Under the pieces are notes generated by a model. The model had not been told where the DNA came from. It worked only from the letters and a program-made list of their open reading frames with translations, and did no database searches. A stretch of 41,573 bases of DNA from a virus. The stretch is taken from the IMG/VR virus record IMGVR_UViG_3300017986_000052, positions 1 through 41,573 of that record; one strand, written 5' to 3'. A program made the position numbers and the translations under genes. This document shows positions 15,584 to 24,771 of this stretch, piece after piece (position 1 is the stretch's first letter; each line of letters begins with the position of its first letter).

Positions 15584-17412
15584 TGGCAACAACAATTAAA
15601 TCAACTCAACTCGACTTTGATACTATAAAAAGTAAGTTAAAAGATTATTTAAAGCAACAAACAGAATTTGCTGATTATGACTTTGAAGCATCAGGACTAA
15701 GTAATATATTAGATGTGTTAGCTTACAACACGCATTTTACAGGTTTAAATGCTAACTTTGCATTAAATGAATCTTTTATAAACACAGCACAATTAAGAAG
15801 TTCTGTTGCCGCACTTGCAGAAAATCTTGGTTACGTTCCAAGATCTTATGTATCACCTGAGGCTTCTTTAAATTTATCAATAAACATTACTACAACACCA
15901 AGACCTAATGCAATAGTGTTGCCGCGAAATACACAGTTCACAACTGATGTTGATGGAACATCATATACATTTCAAACTAGAGAAGCTTTCACTGCAAATG
16001 ATAATGGATCTGGCGTTTACCAATTTTTAAATAGCACGAATGGAACTGGAATACCAGTTTTTGAAGGAACAGAAAAAACAAAAACATTTTTTGTAGGTGA
16101 CACATCAGATACACAAATATATGTCATACCTGATATCACAATTGATACTACAACCATCAGAGTTCGTGTCTTTCCTACTGCATCATCTACTACATTTGAT
16201 ACTTACACCGATATTAAGAAAGCAGTAAGAATAGAAAGTGACTCAACGTATTATCAAATTAAAGAAGTTCCTAATGGGTATTATGAATTAATATTTGGTG
16301 ATGGTACTACTACTGGAAAAGCACCAGTTGCTGGTAATAAAATAATAGTTGATTACTTATCAACTCAAGGTGCTGCAGCGAACACCTCTAGTACATTTAC
16401 TCCATCTTCAACAATAACCGTTAATTCAGTAGCTTATAATATAACAACGGTGACAGAATCAAATGCTGCTGGTGGTGCATTTAAAGAAAGTATAGAATCT
16501 ATAAGACAAAATGCTCCTATAGCCTTTACTTCGCAAAGAAGATTAGTTACAGCTGAAGACTATAAAGGACAAATATTATCAAATTTTAATGCATATTTAG
16601 ATGATGTGACATCCTTTGGCGGCGCTGATAACGTTCCAGCAGTTTATGGCCGTGTTTATGTTGGCTTAAAATTTAAATCTGGAATAACTGACAGCACACA
16701 ACAAAGCGTAAAAGATCAAATAAAAACTGATTTAACTGACAATATGTCAGTAATGTCAATTACAACAGAGTTTGTTGATCCTATAACAACAAACTTACAA
16801 CTTACAACTACTTTTAATTTAGATCCGGATTTAACAAGTGCTACTGCGCAATCAATGGAAAATTTAGTACAAACAAGAATAAATACTTTCTTTTCAACCA
16901 ATTTGGAAAGATTTAATGAAGTTTTTAGAAGATCAAATTTACTTACCATTATAGACGCATTGGATCCTGCAATTTTAAACTCTAAGATAGATGTTAAGAT
17001 GGTTCAAACCTTTGTACCAACCAATAATATTTCTCTTAGTTACGATATAAATTATCCCGCGAAGCTTGCGCTTCCTGCTGCGGATTTACCGGTTTTAAGT
17101 TCATCAGGATTTACTTTTAATAGTCAACAATGTTTTTTACAAAATAAATTAAACAGCGCAAAAATACAAATTGTTTCAATAGATGGAACTGTTGAAAATG
17201 ATAATGTAGGAACATACAATCAAGAAACAGGTGTTGTAAGTTTAGTCGGATTTAAACCAAGTTCAATAGATGGAAGTTTCATATCTATAACAGTTACACC
17301 AGCAAATCAAAATACTATAAGACCATTACGTAACTATGTTCTCGGTATTGACACATCGACTTCAACATCTAGAGCTTTACTTGATTTTCAAAATACACAG
17401 GTTAGCATTTAA
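15583..17412 (+). CDS. 6: gp6, baseplate wedge protein
   Basis: A 609-residue member of the gp6/baseplate J family (T4: 660 residues), the protein that links the wedges into a ring. The N-terminus has the family opening (FDTIKSKLKDYL about 13-24, SGLSNILDVLAYNTHF 42-57, NFALNESFINTAQLRSSVAALAENLGYVPR 61-90). The centre has YYELIFGDG, and the section SIRQNAPIAFTSQRRLVTAEDYKG matches the conserved P-x-x-x-x-x-x-R-x-V-T-x-x-D-Y motif of baseplate J proteins. Only the last part (about 500-609) is variable. It is co-translated with gp25 upstream and with the gp7-like gene downstream by 1-nt overlaps. Confidence 0.93.
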   Translation: MATTIKSTQLDFDTIKSKLKDYLKQQTEFADYDFEASGLSNILDVLAYNTHFTGLNANFALNESFINTAQLRSSVAALAENLGYVPRSYVSPEASLNLSINITTTPRPNAIVLPRNTQFTTDVDGTSYTFQTREAFTANDNGSGVYQFLNSTNGTGIPVFEGTEKTKTFFVGDTSDTQIYVIPDITIDTTTIRVRVFPTASSTTFDTYTDIKKAVRIESDSTYYQIKEVPNGYYELIFGDGTTTGKAPVAGNKIIVDYLSTQGAAANTSSTFTPSSTITVNSVAYNITTVTESNAAGGAFKESIESIRQNAPIAFTSQRRLVTAEDYKGQILSNFNAYLDDVTSFGGADNVPAVYGRVYVGLKFKSGITDSTQQSVKDQIKTDLTDNMSVMSITTEFVDPITTNLQLTTTFNLDPDLTSATAQSMENLVQTRINTFFSTNLERFNEVFRRSNLLTIIDALDPAILNSKIDVKMVQTFVPTNNISLSYDINYPAKLALPAADLPVLSSSGFTFNSQQCFLQNKLNSAKIQIVSIDGTVENDNVGTYNQETGVVSLVGFKPSSIDGSFISITVTPANQNTIRPLRNYVLGIDTSTSTSRALLDFQNTQVSI

Positions 17413-18374
17413 TGTCTATTAATCATCACAGTAAAAGAAGGCTCAAAAACTTTCAAGTACGAAAAGTGCGTGAAGCTTTACCTGAATATTATACAAGTGA
17501 GTATCCGACTCTCGTAACTTTTTTAGAAAAGTATTATGACTTTTTAGATTCAGACAATGGAACACACGCCTTTGGTGATGATATAAGACAACTTTTTTCT
17601 AAAAAAGATGCAAGAGAAATGCAAAGCGATTTGCTAAATAATATGGTAAGTGAAATTGCTGGTGGATTAGAAACAGGTGAAAATTTTACTGATACAAGAT
17701 ACGCAATAACAAGATTAGCTGAGTTAGCAAGAAACAAAGGTACTAAATTTGGATTTCAAGAATTTTTTAGATTATTCTTTCAGCAAGTGGCTGATGTTGA
17801 ATATGGCAAAGAATCAATATTTAACATTGGAGATTCAGCAAGTCAAATAGGTGTTGACTCATTAAAATATCTACAAGATAATGAACTTTTTCAAACATTT
17901 GGTTTATTAGTGAAAACTGGAATTGATATAACTAAATGGTCAGAGCTGTATAAAAAGTTTGTTCATCCTGCAGGATTTTATTATAAAGGTCAAGTAGTTT
18001 CTGACACAGTAGGTTCTCTTAATATCACGGCGCCTTTAGCACTCGAAGATTCATCACCTGGACCAACACTTGTTTCTGAAGTAACTGCAGCATTTTCATT
18101 TCCTTTTGTTCAGACAACAGTGTTGATAGACTCTGGCGGTGGTAACGTCAGATCTAATTTAAACGAATTAGTAGAAGAGTACGAAGACATTACTCTATCA
18201 CAACTCGATACAACTTATCACACATTACGTCAAATAATAACACCAAACTCATTTACTTTTGATGATAGCTCAATTAGAGACAGTGATGAAAATGCAACAC
18301 CAGACTTCTCAATGGTATTAGAAACAATGGATAACGAAATATTTACTAGAAGAGTAACTGACTCATCTTTCTAG
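17412..18374 (+). CDS. Short gp7-like baseplate wedge protein
   Basis: A 320-residue protein directly after gp6. The N-terminus reads LPEYYTSEYPTLVTFLEKYYDFLD (about 24-47), followed by ITRLAELARNKGTKFGFQEFFRLFF (about 105-129) and VEYGKESIFNIGD. This is the layout (sdYP...FL..YY; LY..KGT...FFR..F) seen in the N-terminal part of large gp7-type wedge proteins of marine T4-like phages. T4 gp7 is 1032 residues, so this is a much reduced version or only one piece of the wedge arm. The C-terminal 100 residues are acidic and unassigned. A late promoter TATAAATA begins right after its stop codon. Confidence 0.55.
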   Translation: MSINHHSKRRLKNFQVRKVREALPEYYTSEYPTLVTFLEKYYDFLDSDNGTHAFGDDIRQLFSKKDAREMQSDLLNNMVSEIAGGLETGENFTDTRYAITRLAELARNKGTKFGFQEFFRLFFQQVADVEYGKESIFNIGDSASQIGVDSLKYLQDNELFQTFGLLVKTGIDITKWSELYKKFVHPAGFYYKGQVVSDTVGSLNITAPLALEDSSPGPTLVSEVTAAFSFPFVQTTVLIDSGGGNVRSNLNELVEEYEDITLSQLDTTYHTLRQIITPNSFTFDDSSIRDSDENATPDFSMVLETMDNEIFTRRVTDSSF

Positions 18375-18382
18375 TATAAATA
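18375..18382 (+). promoter_or_regulatory. T4-type late promoter TATAAATA before the fibre-like gene
   Basis: A perfect box followed by GA, immediately after the stop of the gp7-like gene and 18 bases before the next ATG. The predicted leader is about 13 bases and holds a TTAGGATT ribosome site. Confidence 0.8.
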
Positions 18383-18400
18383 GACTTATTAGGATTTAAA

Positions 18401-19342
18401 ATGACAAGACAAAATATAAATGTAGGTTCATCAGCAAACGACGGTACAGGAGATACCTTACGCACAGCTGGTACAAAAATTAATCAAAACTTTCAAGAAT
18501 TGTATACACAACTTGGAGGCGATAGTTCAACGCTAAGTACAAGAGTTATAATAAAAGATTCTGATAACGAAGGCACCATTATATTTGAAGGATCTAGTAC
18601 AGATTCACATGAAACTAAATTAATCGCTACTGACCCTACAGCAGATAGAACTATCACTTTACCAGATGCTGGTGGCAATGTTGTATTGGATACTGCAACT
18701 CAAACATTAACTAATAAGACATTAACAACTCCAACTATAGCATCAATTACAAACGGTGGAACGATTACTATACCAAGTGGAGCTGGTACTATCACAACAA
18801 TAGCAGCAACACAAACACTAACCAATAAAACTTTGACATCGCCAACTATTAATACACCTGTTATCGGTACGTCTTTAAATGATGCCAATGGAAACGAATT
18901 TATAAAATTTACAACTACTAGTAGCGCTGTCAATGAACTAACAATAGCAAACGGTGCTTCAACTACAGGACCAACTCTTTCAGCAACAGGAACAGCAACT
19001 AATTTAAATATAATATTAACACCAAAAGGAACTGGTTCTATTGAATTAAATAAAGCAGCTTTTACTTCTTCTACTATAACAGCAGATGGTGCTGCAAGCA
19101 CTTCGGCTACATTAATCATAGGTAACAAAGGCTCTGCTTTGGCGGTTAGTTTAGCAGATGGAACTACTGTAGGTGAGTATAAGATTTTTACAAATAAAGG
19201 TGCAGGCGCTATGACAGTAACACCTTCTAATTTTGCACAAGGTACAGATTTTGCATTAGCGCAAAATGATGGTTGTACTTGTATATGGGACGGATCAAAC
19301 TGGTTCTTAATAGGAAATCAAGGCGAAGTAACGGTATCATAA
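18401..19342 (+). CDS. Fibre-like virion protein with repeated TLTNKTLT strands
   Basis: A 313-residue protein. The N-terminus (NINVGSSANDGTGDTLRTAG with KINQNFQELY) is a module common to fibre and baseplate accessory proteins of marine T4-like phages. Residues about 95-140 have ATQTLTNKTLT twice, typical of trimeric beta-structured fibres. The C-terminal part (GTDFALAQNDGCTCIWDGSNWFLIGNQ, described by its CTCIWDGSNW core) resembles end domains found in tail adhesins. It sits between gp7-like and gp8 genes, a position where T4 has none, so it is probably a small appendage protein anchored to the wedge. It has its own late promoter. The exact role is not known. Confidence 0.65.
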   Translation: MTRQNINVGSSANDGTGDTLRTAGTKINQNFQELYTQLGGDSSTLSTRVIIKDSDNEGTIIFEGSSTDSHETKLIATDPTADRTITLPDAGGNVVLDTATQTLTNKTLTTPTIASITNGGTITIPSGAGTITTIAATQTLTNKTLTSPTINTPVIGTSLNDANGNEFIKFTTTSSAVNELTIANGASTTGPTLSATGTATNLNIILTPKGTGSIELNKAAFTSSTITADGAASTSATLIIGNKGSALAVSLADGTTVGEYKIFTNKGAGAMTVTPSNFAQGTDFALAQNDGCTCIWDGSNWFLIGNQGEVTVS

Positions 19343-19352
19343 GGAATAGAAT

Positions 19353-20756
19353 ATGTCAGCAATAATTACAGACCCGTTTAAAAAACTACTAACTCAAAAT
19401 ATCTTTGATGAAGTTACGAACAATACTAATAGGTACTATATAGGAATTGGAAGGTCAGAACCTTGGGACAGCTCAGAAACAGTGCCCACTCCTACAAATA
19501 GTACTAGAACTGTTAGAAATTTAAGAGCAGGTTTGCAATCAATAAAATCTGCAAGTGATGTATCATATGTCATACCGAGATATAACTGGTCATCTGGGTC
19601 TATATATCAGGCTTATGACGATAATTTTACTGGTATACCAGACACAAATCCTTATGCAGTTATGACAGAAGATAACCAAGTTTATATTGTTTTAAGACAA
19701 GCTAAGAATGATGCAGGCACTGCAACAACTTCTACGATAAAGCCAACCGGAACTAGCACAAAACCTTTTAAAACTTCTGATGGATACGTTTGGAAGTTTT
19801 TATATTCTTTATCGGCTGGAAGAGCAAGTGCTTTTTTATCAGCAAACTTTTTACCAGTTGAAAAAATTCTAGACTCTGCAAGAGTCAATGAATTTACTGG
19901 CACAACTACTTTATCTGTACTTGAAATTCAACAAGCTGAGGTTCAAGATTCTGCAGTTCCTGGACAAATAGTAAATATTAAAGTCACTGATGGTGGAAGT
20001 GGATATACTTCTGCTCCAACAATAACTATCAATGGCGATGGTGTAAGAGCTGCAGCTACTGCTACAGTTTCAGGCGGAGCTGTTACAAAAATTGAACTTG
20101 ATTCAAGCGCTGACAGTGCTATAACTATGGGACAAGGATATAGGTTTGCTAGTGTCGCAATAAACGGCGGTGGAGGAAGCGGTGCAAAAGCAAGACCAAT
20201 ATTAGGTCCTCAAGCTGGATTAGGTGCAGATGCAAGAGATGATCTCAAGTCTAATTCATTAATGTTTAATGCAAAACCAAATGGAATAGAAGATAGTAAT
20301 TTTATAGTAGGTCAAGATTTCAGACAAGTAGCTTTGATAAGAGATCCAAGACATACTTCAGATAGTGCAAATGATGGTCCTCCTTTTACTACATCAAGCG
20401 GTAAAGTTTTAAGATTCTTAAAGCTTACTGCAGCTGCTAATACGGGGTTTTTAGATGCAACAATAACAGGTGGAACATCAGGAGCTAAAGCTTTAGTTGA
20501 TGAAGTTGATAGCGATAGATTATATTTTCATCAAACAGAAGATACTGGATTTAAACCATTCGCTGAAGGTGAAGCAATAACTGGTGGTGGTACATCAGGA
20601 ACACTTGTAGCTGAAGGTGTAGATGCTGACAGCGATGCTTTCACTAGAGATGATGTAGATAAACTTTCTGGAAGCATTTTATATATAGAAAACAGAGCAC
20701 CGGTCACAAGAGCAGCAAATCAACAAGAAGACATTAAAGTTGTAATATCACTGTAA
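19353..20756 (+). CDS. 8: gp8, baseplate wedge protein with inserted beta domain
   Basis: A 467-residue protein with clear T4 gp8 marks (T4: 334 residues): YYIGIGRSEPW (about 28-38), VIPRYNWSSG, DGYVWKFLYSL (about 144-154) and the C-terminal SGSILYIENRAPVTRAANQQEDIKVVISL, parallel to T4 GEMIYMENRPPIIMAMDQTEEINILF. gp8 dimers sit in the wedge with gp7 and gp10. The extra length is one or two insertions: about 205-285 is a Gly-rich segment with GGSGYTSAPTITI and GGGGSGAKA, and about 365-425 carries two TGGTSG repeats. Such insertions are common in marine phages. The next gene follows after 10 bases with an AAGGAAT site. Confidence 0.92.
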   Translation: MSAIITDPFKKLLTQNIFDEVTNNTNRYYIGIGRSEPWDSSETVPTPTNSTRTVRNLRAGLQSIKSASDVSYVIPRYNWSSGSIYQAYDDNFTGIPDTNPYAVMTEDNQVYIVLRQAKNDAGTATTSTIKPTGTSTKPFKTSDGYVWKFLYSLSAGRASAFLSANFLPVEKILDSARVNEFTGTTTLSVLEIQQAEVQDSAVPGQIVNIKVTDGGSGYTSAPTITINGDGVRAAATATVSGGAVTKIELDSSADSAITMGQGYRFASVAINGGGGSGAKARPILGPQAGLGADARDDLKSNSLMFNAKPNGIEDSNFIVGQDFRQVALIRDPRHTSDSANDGPPFTTSSGKVLRFLKLTAAANTGFLDATITGGTSGAKALVDEVDSDRLYFHQTEDTGFKPFAEGEAITGGGTSGTLVAEGVDADSDAFTRDDVDKLSGSILYIENRAPVTRAANQQEDIKVVISL

Positions 20757-20766
20757 GGAATAAACT

Positions 20767-23700
20767 ATGGCAACTAATTTAACTGAAACCACTTTTCCAA
20801 GTACTTATAAAGATGATTTTACTGACAGTGCTGGATTTCATAAGATACTTTTTAACTCAGGAAAAGCGCTTCAAGCTCGTGAGTTAACTCAATTACAAAC
20901 TATACTTCAAACCCAAATACAAAGATTCGGTGACAATATATTTAAAGAAGGAGCTGTAGTTAAGCCTGGTGGCGCAAGTATAAATCAAAAATATGAGTTT
21001 ATAAAATTAAACACTTCAGTTAATACTCTTCCAGCAGATGCGTCTTCCCTCGTTGGTACGTCATTCACAGGTCAAACTTCAGGCATCATAGTTAAAGTCT
21101 TACAGGTTGTTGCTGCAACTGGATCAGATCCTGATACTCTTTACGTTCAATACACAAATACAAGTTCTGGATCAGCAGGAGCTTCTACAATACGTATGAC
21201 AGCAGGTGAAGATATAAACAATGGATCGGTTACATTAACAGTTCAAACTACAAACACTGCAACAAATCCTGCAACAGGTGTTGGAATATTAATTACTTTA
21301 CTATCAGGAATATACTACGCTCGTGGACATTTTGTATTTACTGAAGATCAATCAAAAATTCTTTCTAAGTATACTGATGTAGCTAATACAGATGTAGGTT
21401 TTAAAGCGGTTGAATCTATTATATCGTCTATAGATGATGATAGTTTATTTGATAATCAAGGAGCTGTGCCTAATCTCACAGCGCCTGGTGCTGATAGATA
21501 TAAAATTGAATTAACAATAGCAGAAAAAACAGAAGTTGACTCAGACGAAAATTTTATACACGTTGTGACTGTTAAAGATGGTGTGATATATAGTGCTGTA
21601 AGTCAAAATGATGCATATAACGTACCAAACAAAGTTGTTGCTAAAAGAATATTTGAAAACTCCGGTGATTACTTTGTTAAGCCCTTTACTATAAACTTTA
21701 CTCTTGATTCTGAAAATACACACTTGCAATTAAATGTAAGTCCCGGAACTGCTGTAGTTGACGGCTTTAGAGCTTCAAGAGACTTTCCTACAACTTTAAG
21801 AGTGGCAAGATCAACATCAACTACTACTATAGAAAATGATGTTGTTGGTACAGATTTTGGTAACTATGTGTTTGTTGACAATGGAACCTTTGGCGATTCA
21901 GCTGCATTTGGCATGCCAAATATTAATGTTTTCGAAAAGTTAGATTTAAAAGACGGTCTTGATTATACAGGTACTACTATTGGTACAGCAAGAGTTAAAG
22001 CCATAAACGAAGATGGTATTAAATTAAGATATCATTTGTTCGATGTAAAAATGAACAGCGGTCAAGCTTTTAGAAATGTTAAAAGTATTGGAACTAGTAC
22101 GTCGAGTTATTTCAGGCCAACGCTAGAAAATGGAAAAGCAGTTTTAAAAGAAACAAACAACAATACTTCTTTATTTAAATTAGGTAGAAATAGGCCTCAA
22201 TCTTTAACTGATATATCATTTGCTGCACAGAGAAGATTCACTGCAACAGCGAATGGTTCAGGTCAAGCGTCAATATCTCTATCAGCATCAGGCGAAACTT
22301 TCACAAATACAGATGATTGGATAGTTGGAACAGATAGTGACGTATATTTAAACGCTAGTATATCAGGTGCTGGTAGCACATCAGCAACTTTAACGGGATT
22401 ACCAGCGAGTCAAGCAGTTGAGATATTAGGATACGTCAACAAAAGTCAAGCATCAATAAAAACAAAAACTTTAACTCAAAGGGCGATTACTGTAAGTATA
22501 GATTCTGATGGAAATGGTCAACAATTCTTACCATTAAATAAGGCAGATATCTTTGATGTTCAAGATGTTCTAAAAGGCGGTGATAGTAATATAAGTTACT
22601 TCGATAGATTTAGATTAGATGATGGACAAAGAGACAATCACTATGACTTAGGAAGATTGTTACTTAAGGGTGGGCAATCTGCTCCTTCAGGTAGCGTATT
22701 TGTAAACTTTAGACATTTTGAGCATGGTGTTTCTGGAGATTTTTTTGCTGTTAATTCTTACACTGGTCAAGTTACATATGATCAAATTCCTAAGTACAGA
22801 TTTAGTAATGGTCAAAGAGTAAGATTATACGACTACCTCGATTTTAGATCTGTCATGGATTCTGCCGGTGAATTTAGTAACTCAGGCTTAGGAGCAAGAG
22901 TTATTGAATTACCACAACCAACTAATCTTGTAACTGCTGATATAACATACTACCAAGCAAGAGCTGGTAAATTGGTTATTGATAGAGACGGAATTATAAG
23001 ATTTGTTGTAGGAGCTCCAGCTTTTAATCCAAATACACCGATAAAACCTGATGGCACTCTTGGGCTGTATGATATTAGACTTAATGCAAACACATTGAAC
23101 GATTCTGATGTCGCGACAAGAAAGATTGAGCACAAACGTTTTACTATGAAAGACATTGGTTTATTAGAAAAAAGAATCGATAAGTTAGAAGAAGTAACCT
23201 CTTTAAGTGCATTAGAACTTGATACAAAACACTTTCAGGTATTGGATTCTGCTGGAAATGATAGAACAAAATCTGGATTCTTCGTTGATAATTTTGTTGA
23301 TCATACATTTTCACAGTTAAGCGGAACTAACTACAGAGCAGCACTTGATCCCATAGAAAATGTTATAAGACCTGCATTTACTGAAGATAATATTAGATTA
23401 ATTTATGACTCAGCATCTTCTACTAATACTATAAGAAAAGGTGATAACATTTACATCGCTTATGATGAAACACCGTATATTGATCAAGATTTAGCGACAA
23501 AGGCGATTGCAATAAATCCATTTTCAGTTGTCATATATGAAGGTGTCACTACATTATCACCGGCGTCAGACGAGTGGAGAGATGTTAATGTTATTGCAGA
23601 AAGAACAATACAAGGTGGAACTCGTTTAAGTCCAACTCAAGCTTATAATTGGAATAACTGGTCATGGAACTGGGGCGGAATACCAGCAGAAAACTTAGGA

Positions 23701-24771
23701 ATCGGCTCTCAAACAAATACTCTTAATGGAACTGTAAATAGAGTTGTAAGTGAAGAAACAGTAATAGATCTTCTAGAAGATAGAGTGGTGCAATCTGCAT
23801 TGATACCTTTTATGAGACCTAGAAAAGTATTTTTTAAAGCTGAAGGTTTAAGACCGAATAGTAGAGTATTTCCATTCTTTGATGGTAATGAAATTTCAGA
23901 TTTTACAAAGTCAGAAACATTTCAGTTTTATTCTGACTATGATTCAGATTTTGGTAATACCTTAAAAGGAGCAACTGCTCATCCAGATGGAAGCAGCAAT
24001 TTAACTACAGACGCTAATGGTTCAATCTCTGGTTCTTTTATAATACCTAATAATGATACTCTTAAAATAAGAACAGGTGTAAAAGAATTTAAAATTTTAG
24101 ATTTAAGTGTCGATAATGAAGCTGAAGCTGCAGTAATAGCAAAAACAAATTATTCAGCTACAGGTTATATTGATAATATTGATAGAACATATTCTTCCAC
24201 AAGAGTTCTTAATGTTCAAGGTGTAAGATTAAGAGATCAAGCTGTTTATACTGCAGCAGGTGATAATGAAAGCACATATGGTCCAGGAACTACAATATCT
24301 GAAGATACTCATCAAGGCGGTGGATCATTTAGTAATGGTCATTCTAATAGTATGACTGGTGGTTTAGATGATGCAAATGCATCTATTGATGTAGGCTTAG
24401 ACGCATTTGGAGGATCTGGTGATGATAACAGTGGCTCCGGTGATGGTACACACTGCTGTACAGCAGCGCAAAAACGTGGTGATATGACCTTTACCGAAGT
24501 TAAAAAGTTAAGAGCTTGGCACAGAAATCAATCAGAGATTTGGCAAGAAGGATATGACATCTGGGGTAAAATTATTGCAGATAATCTAGTTGCTAAGTCA
24601 AAATGGCAGTCTGATAGAGTTAGAGACTTTTATAATAATAAAATATATGGAAAGAAATCAATTGGTTCATTATATGCCGACATCGTTATAACACCAATTT
24701 CAATGATAATAGGAACATATAAAGTGATTAAAAAGAAATTTGAATTAAAGGACATAAGAAAATGGCAGTAA
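20767..24771 (+). CDS. Giant virion protein, DUF4815-type
   Basis: A 1334-residue protein, the largest in the window. The N-terminus carries FHKILFNSGKALQARELTQLQTIL with an IFKEGAVVKPGG segment soon after, the signature I associate with DUF4815 virion proteins of T4-like and other large phages. The middle is a long beta-rich stretch. Residues about 1205-1230 are Gly/Ser/Asp-rich, and the last 105 residues form a distinct module: HCCTAAQKRGDMT, then LRAWHRNQSEIWQEGYDIWGK. T4 has no clear equivalent; gp7 or gp10 would be the functional counterparts by position after gp8. It overlaps the next gene by 10 bases. I am sure it is structural, not of its precise place. Confidence 0.65.
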   Translation: MATNLTETTFPSTYKDDFTDSAGFHKILFNSGKALQARELTQLQTILQTQIQRFGDNIFKEGAVVKPGGASINQKYEFIKLNTSVNTLPADASSLVGTSFTGQTSGIIVKVLQVVAATGSDPDTLYVQYTNTSSGSAGASTIRMTAGEDINNGSVTLTVQTTNTATNPATGVGILITLLSGIYYARGHFVFTEDQSKILSKYTDVANTDVGFKAVESIISSIDDDSLFDNQGAVPNLTAPGADRYKIELTIAEKTEVDSDENFIHVVTVKDGVIYSAVSQNDAYNVPNKVVAKRIFENSGDYFVKPFTINFTLDSENTHLQLNVSPGTAVVDGFRASRDFPTTLRVARSTSTTTIENDVVGTDFGNYVFVDNGTFGDSAAFGMPNINVFEKLDLKDGLDYTGTTIGTARVKAINEDGIKLRYHLFDVKMNSGQAFRNVKSIGTSTSSYFRPTLENGKAVLKETNNNTSLFKLGRNRPQSLTDISFAAQRRFTATANGSGQASISLSASGETFTNTDDWIVGTDSDVYLNASISGAGSTSATLTGLPASQAVEILGYVNKSQASIKTKTLTQRAITVSIDSDGNGQQFLPLNKADIFDVQDVLKGGDSNISYFDRFRLDDGQRDNHYDLGRLLLKGGQSAPSGSVFVNFRHFEHGVSGDFFAVNSYTGQVTYDQIPKYRFSNGQRVRLYDYLDFRSVMDSAGEFSNSGLGARVIELPQPTNLVTADITYYQARAGKLVIDRDGIIRFVVGAPAFNPNTPIKPDGTLGLYDIRLNANTLNDSDVATRKIEHKRFTMKDIGLLEKRIDKLEEVTSLSALELDTKHFQVLDSAGNDRTKSGFFVDNFVDHTFSQLSGTNYRAALDPIENVIRPAFTEDNIRLIYDSASSTNTIRKGDNIYIAYDETPYIDQDLATKAIAINPFSVVIYEGVTTLSPASDEWRDVNVIAERTIQGGTRLSPTQAYNWNNWSWNWGGIPAENLGIGSQTNTLNGTVNRVVSEETVIDLLEDRVVQSALIPFMRPRKVFFKAEGLRPNSRVFPFFDGNEISDFTKSETFQFYSDYDSDFGNTLKGATAHPDGSSNLTTDANGSISGSFIIPNNDTLKIRTGVKEFKILDLSVDNEAEAAVIAKTNYSATGYIDNIDRTYSSTRVLNVQGVRLRDQAVYTAAGDNESTYGPGTTISEDTHQGGGSFSNGHSNSMTGGLDDANASIDVGLDAFGGSGDDNSGSGDGTHCCTAAQKRGDMTFTEVKKLRAWHRNQSEIWQEGYDIWGKIIADNLVAKSKWQSDRVRDFYNNKIYGKKSIGSLYADIVITPISMIIGTYKVIKKKFELKDIRKWQ

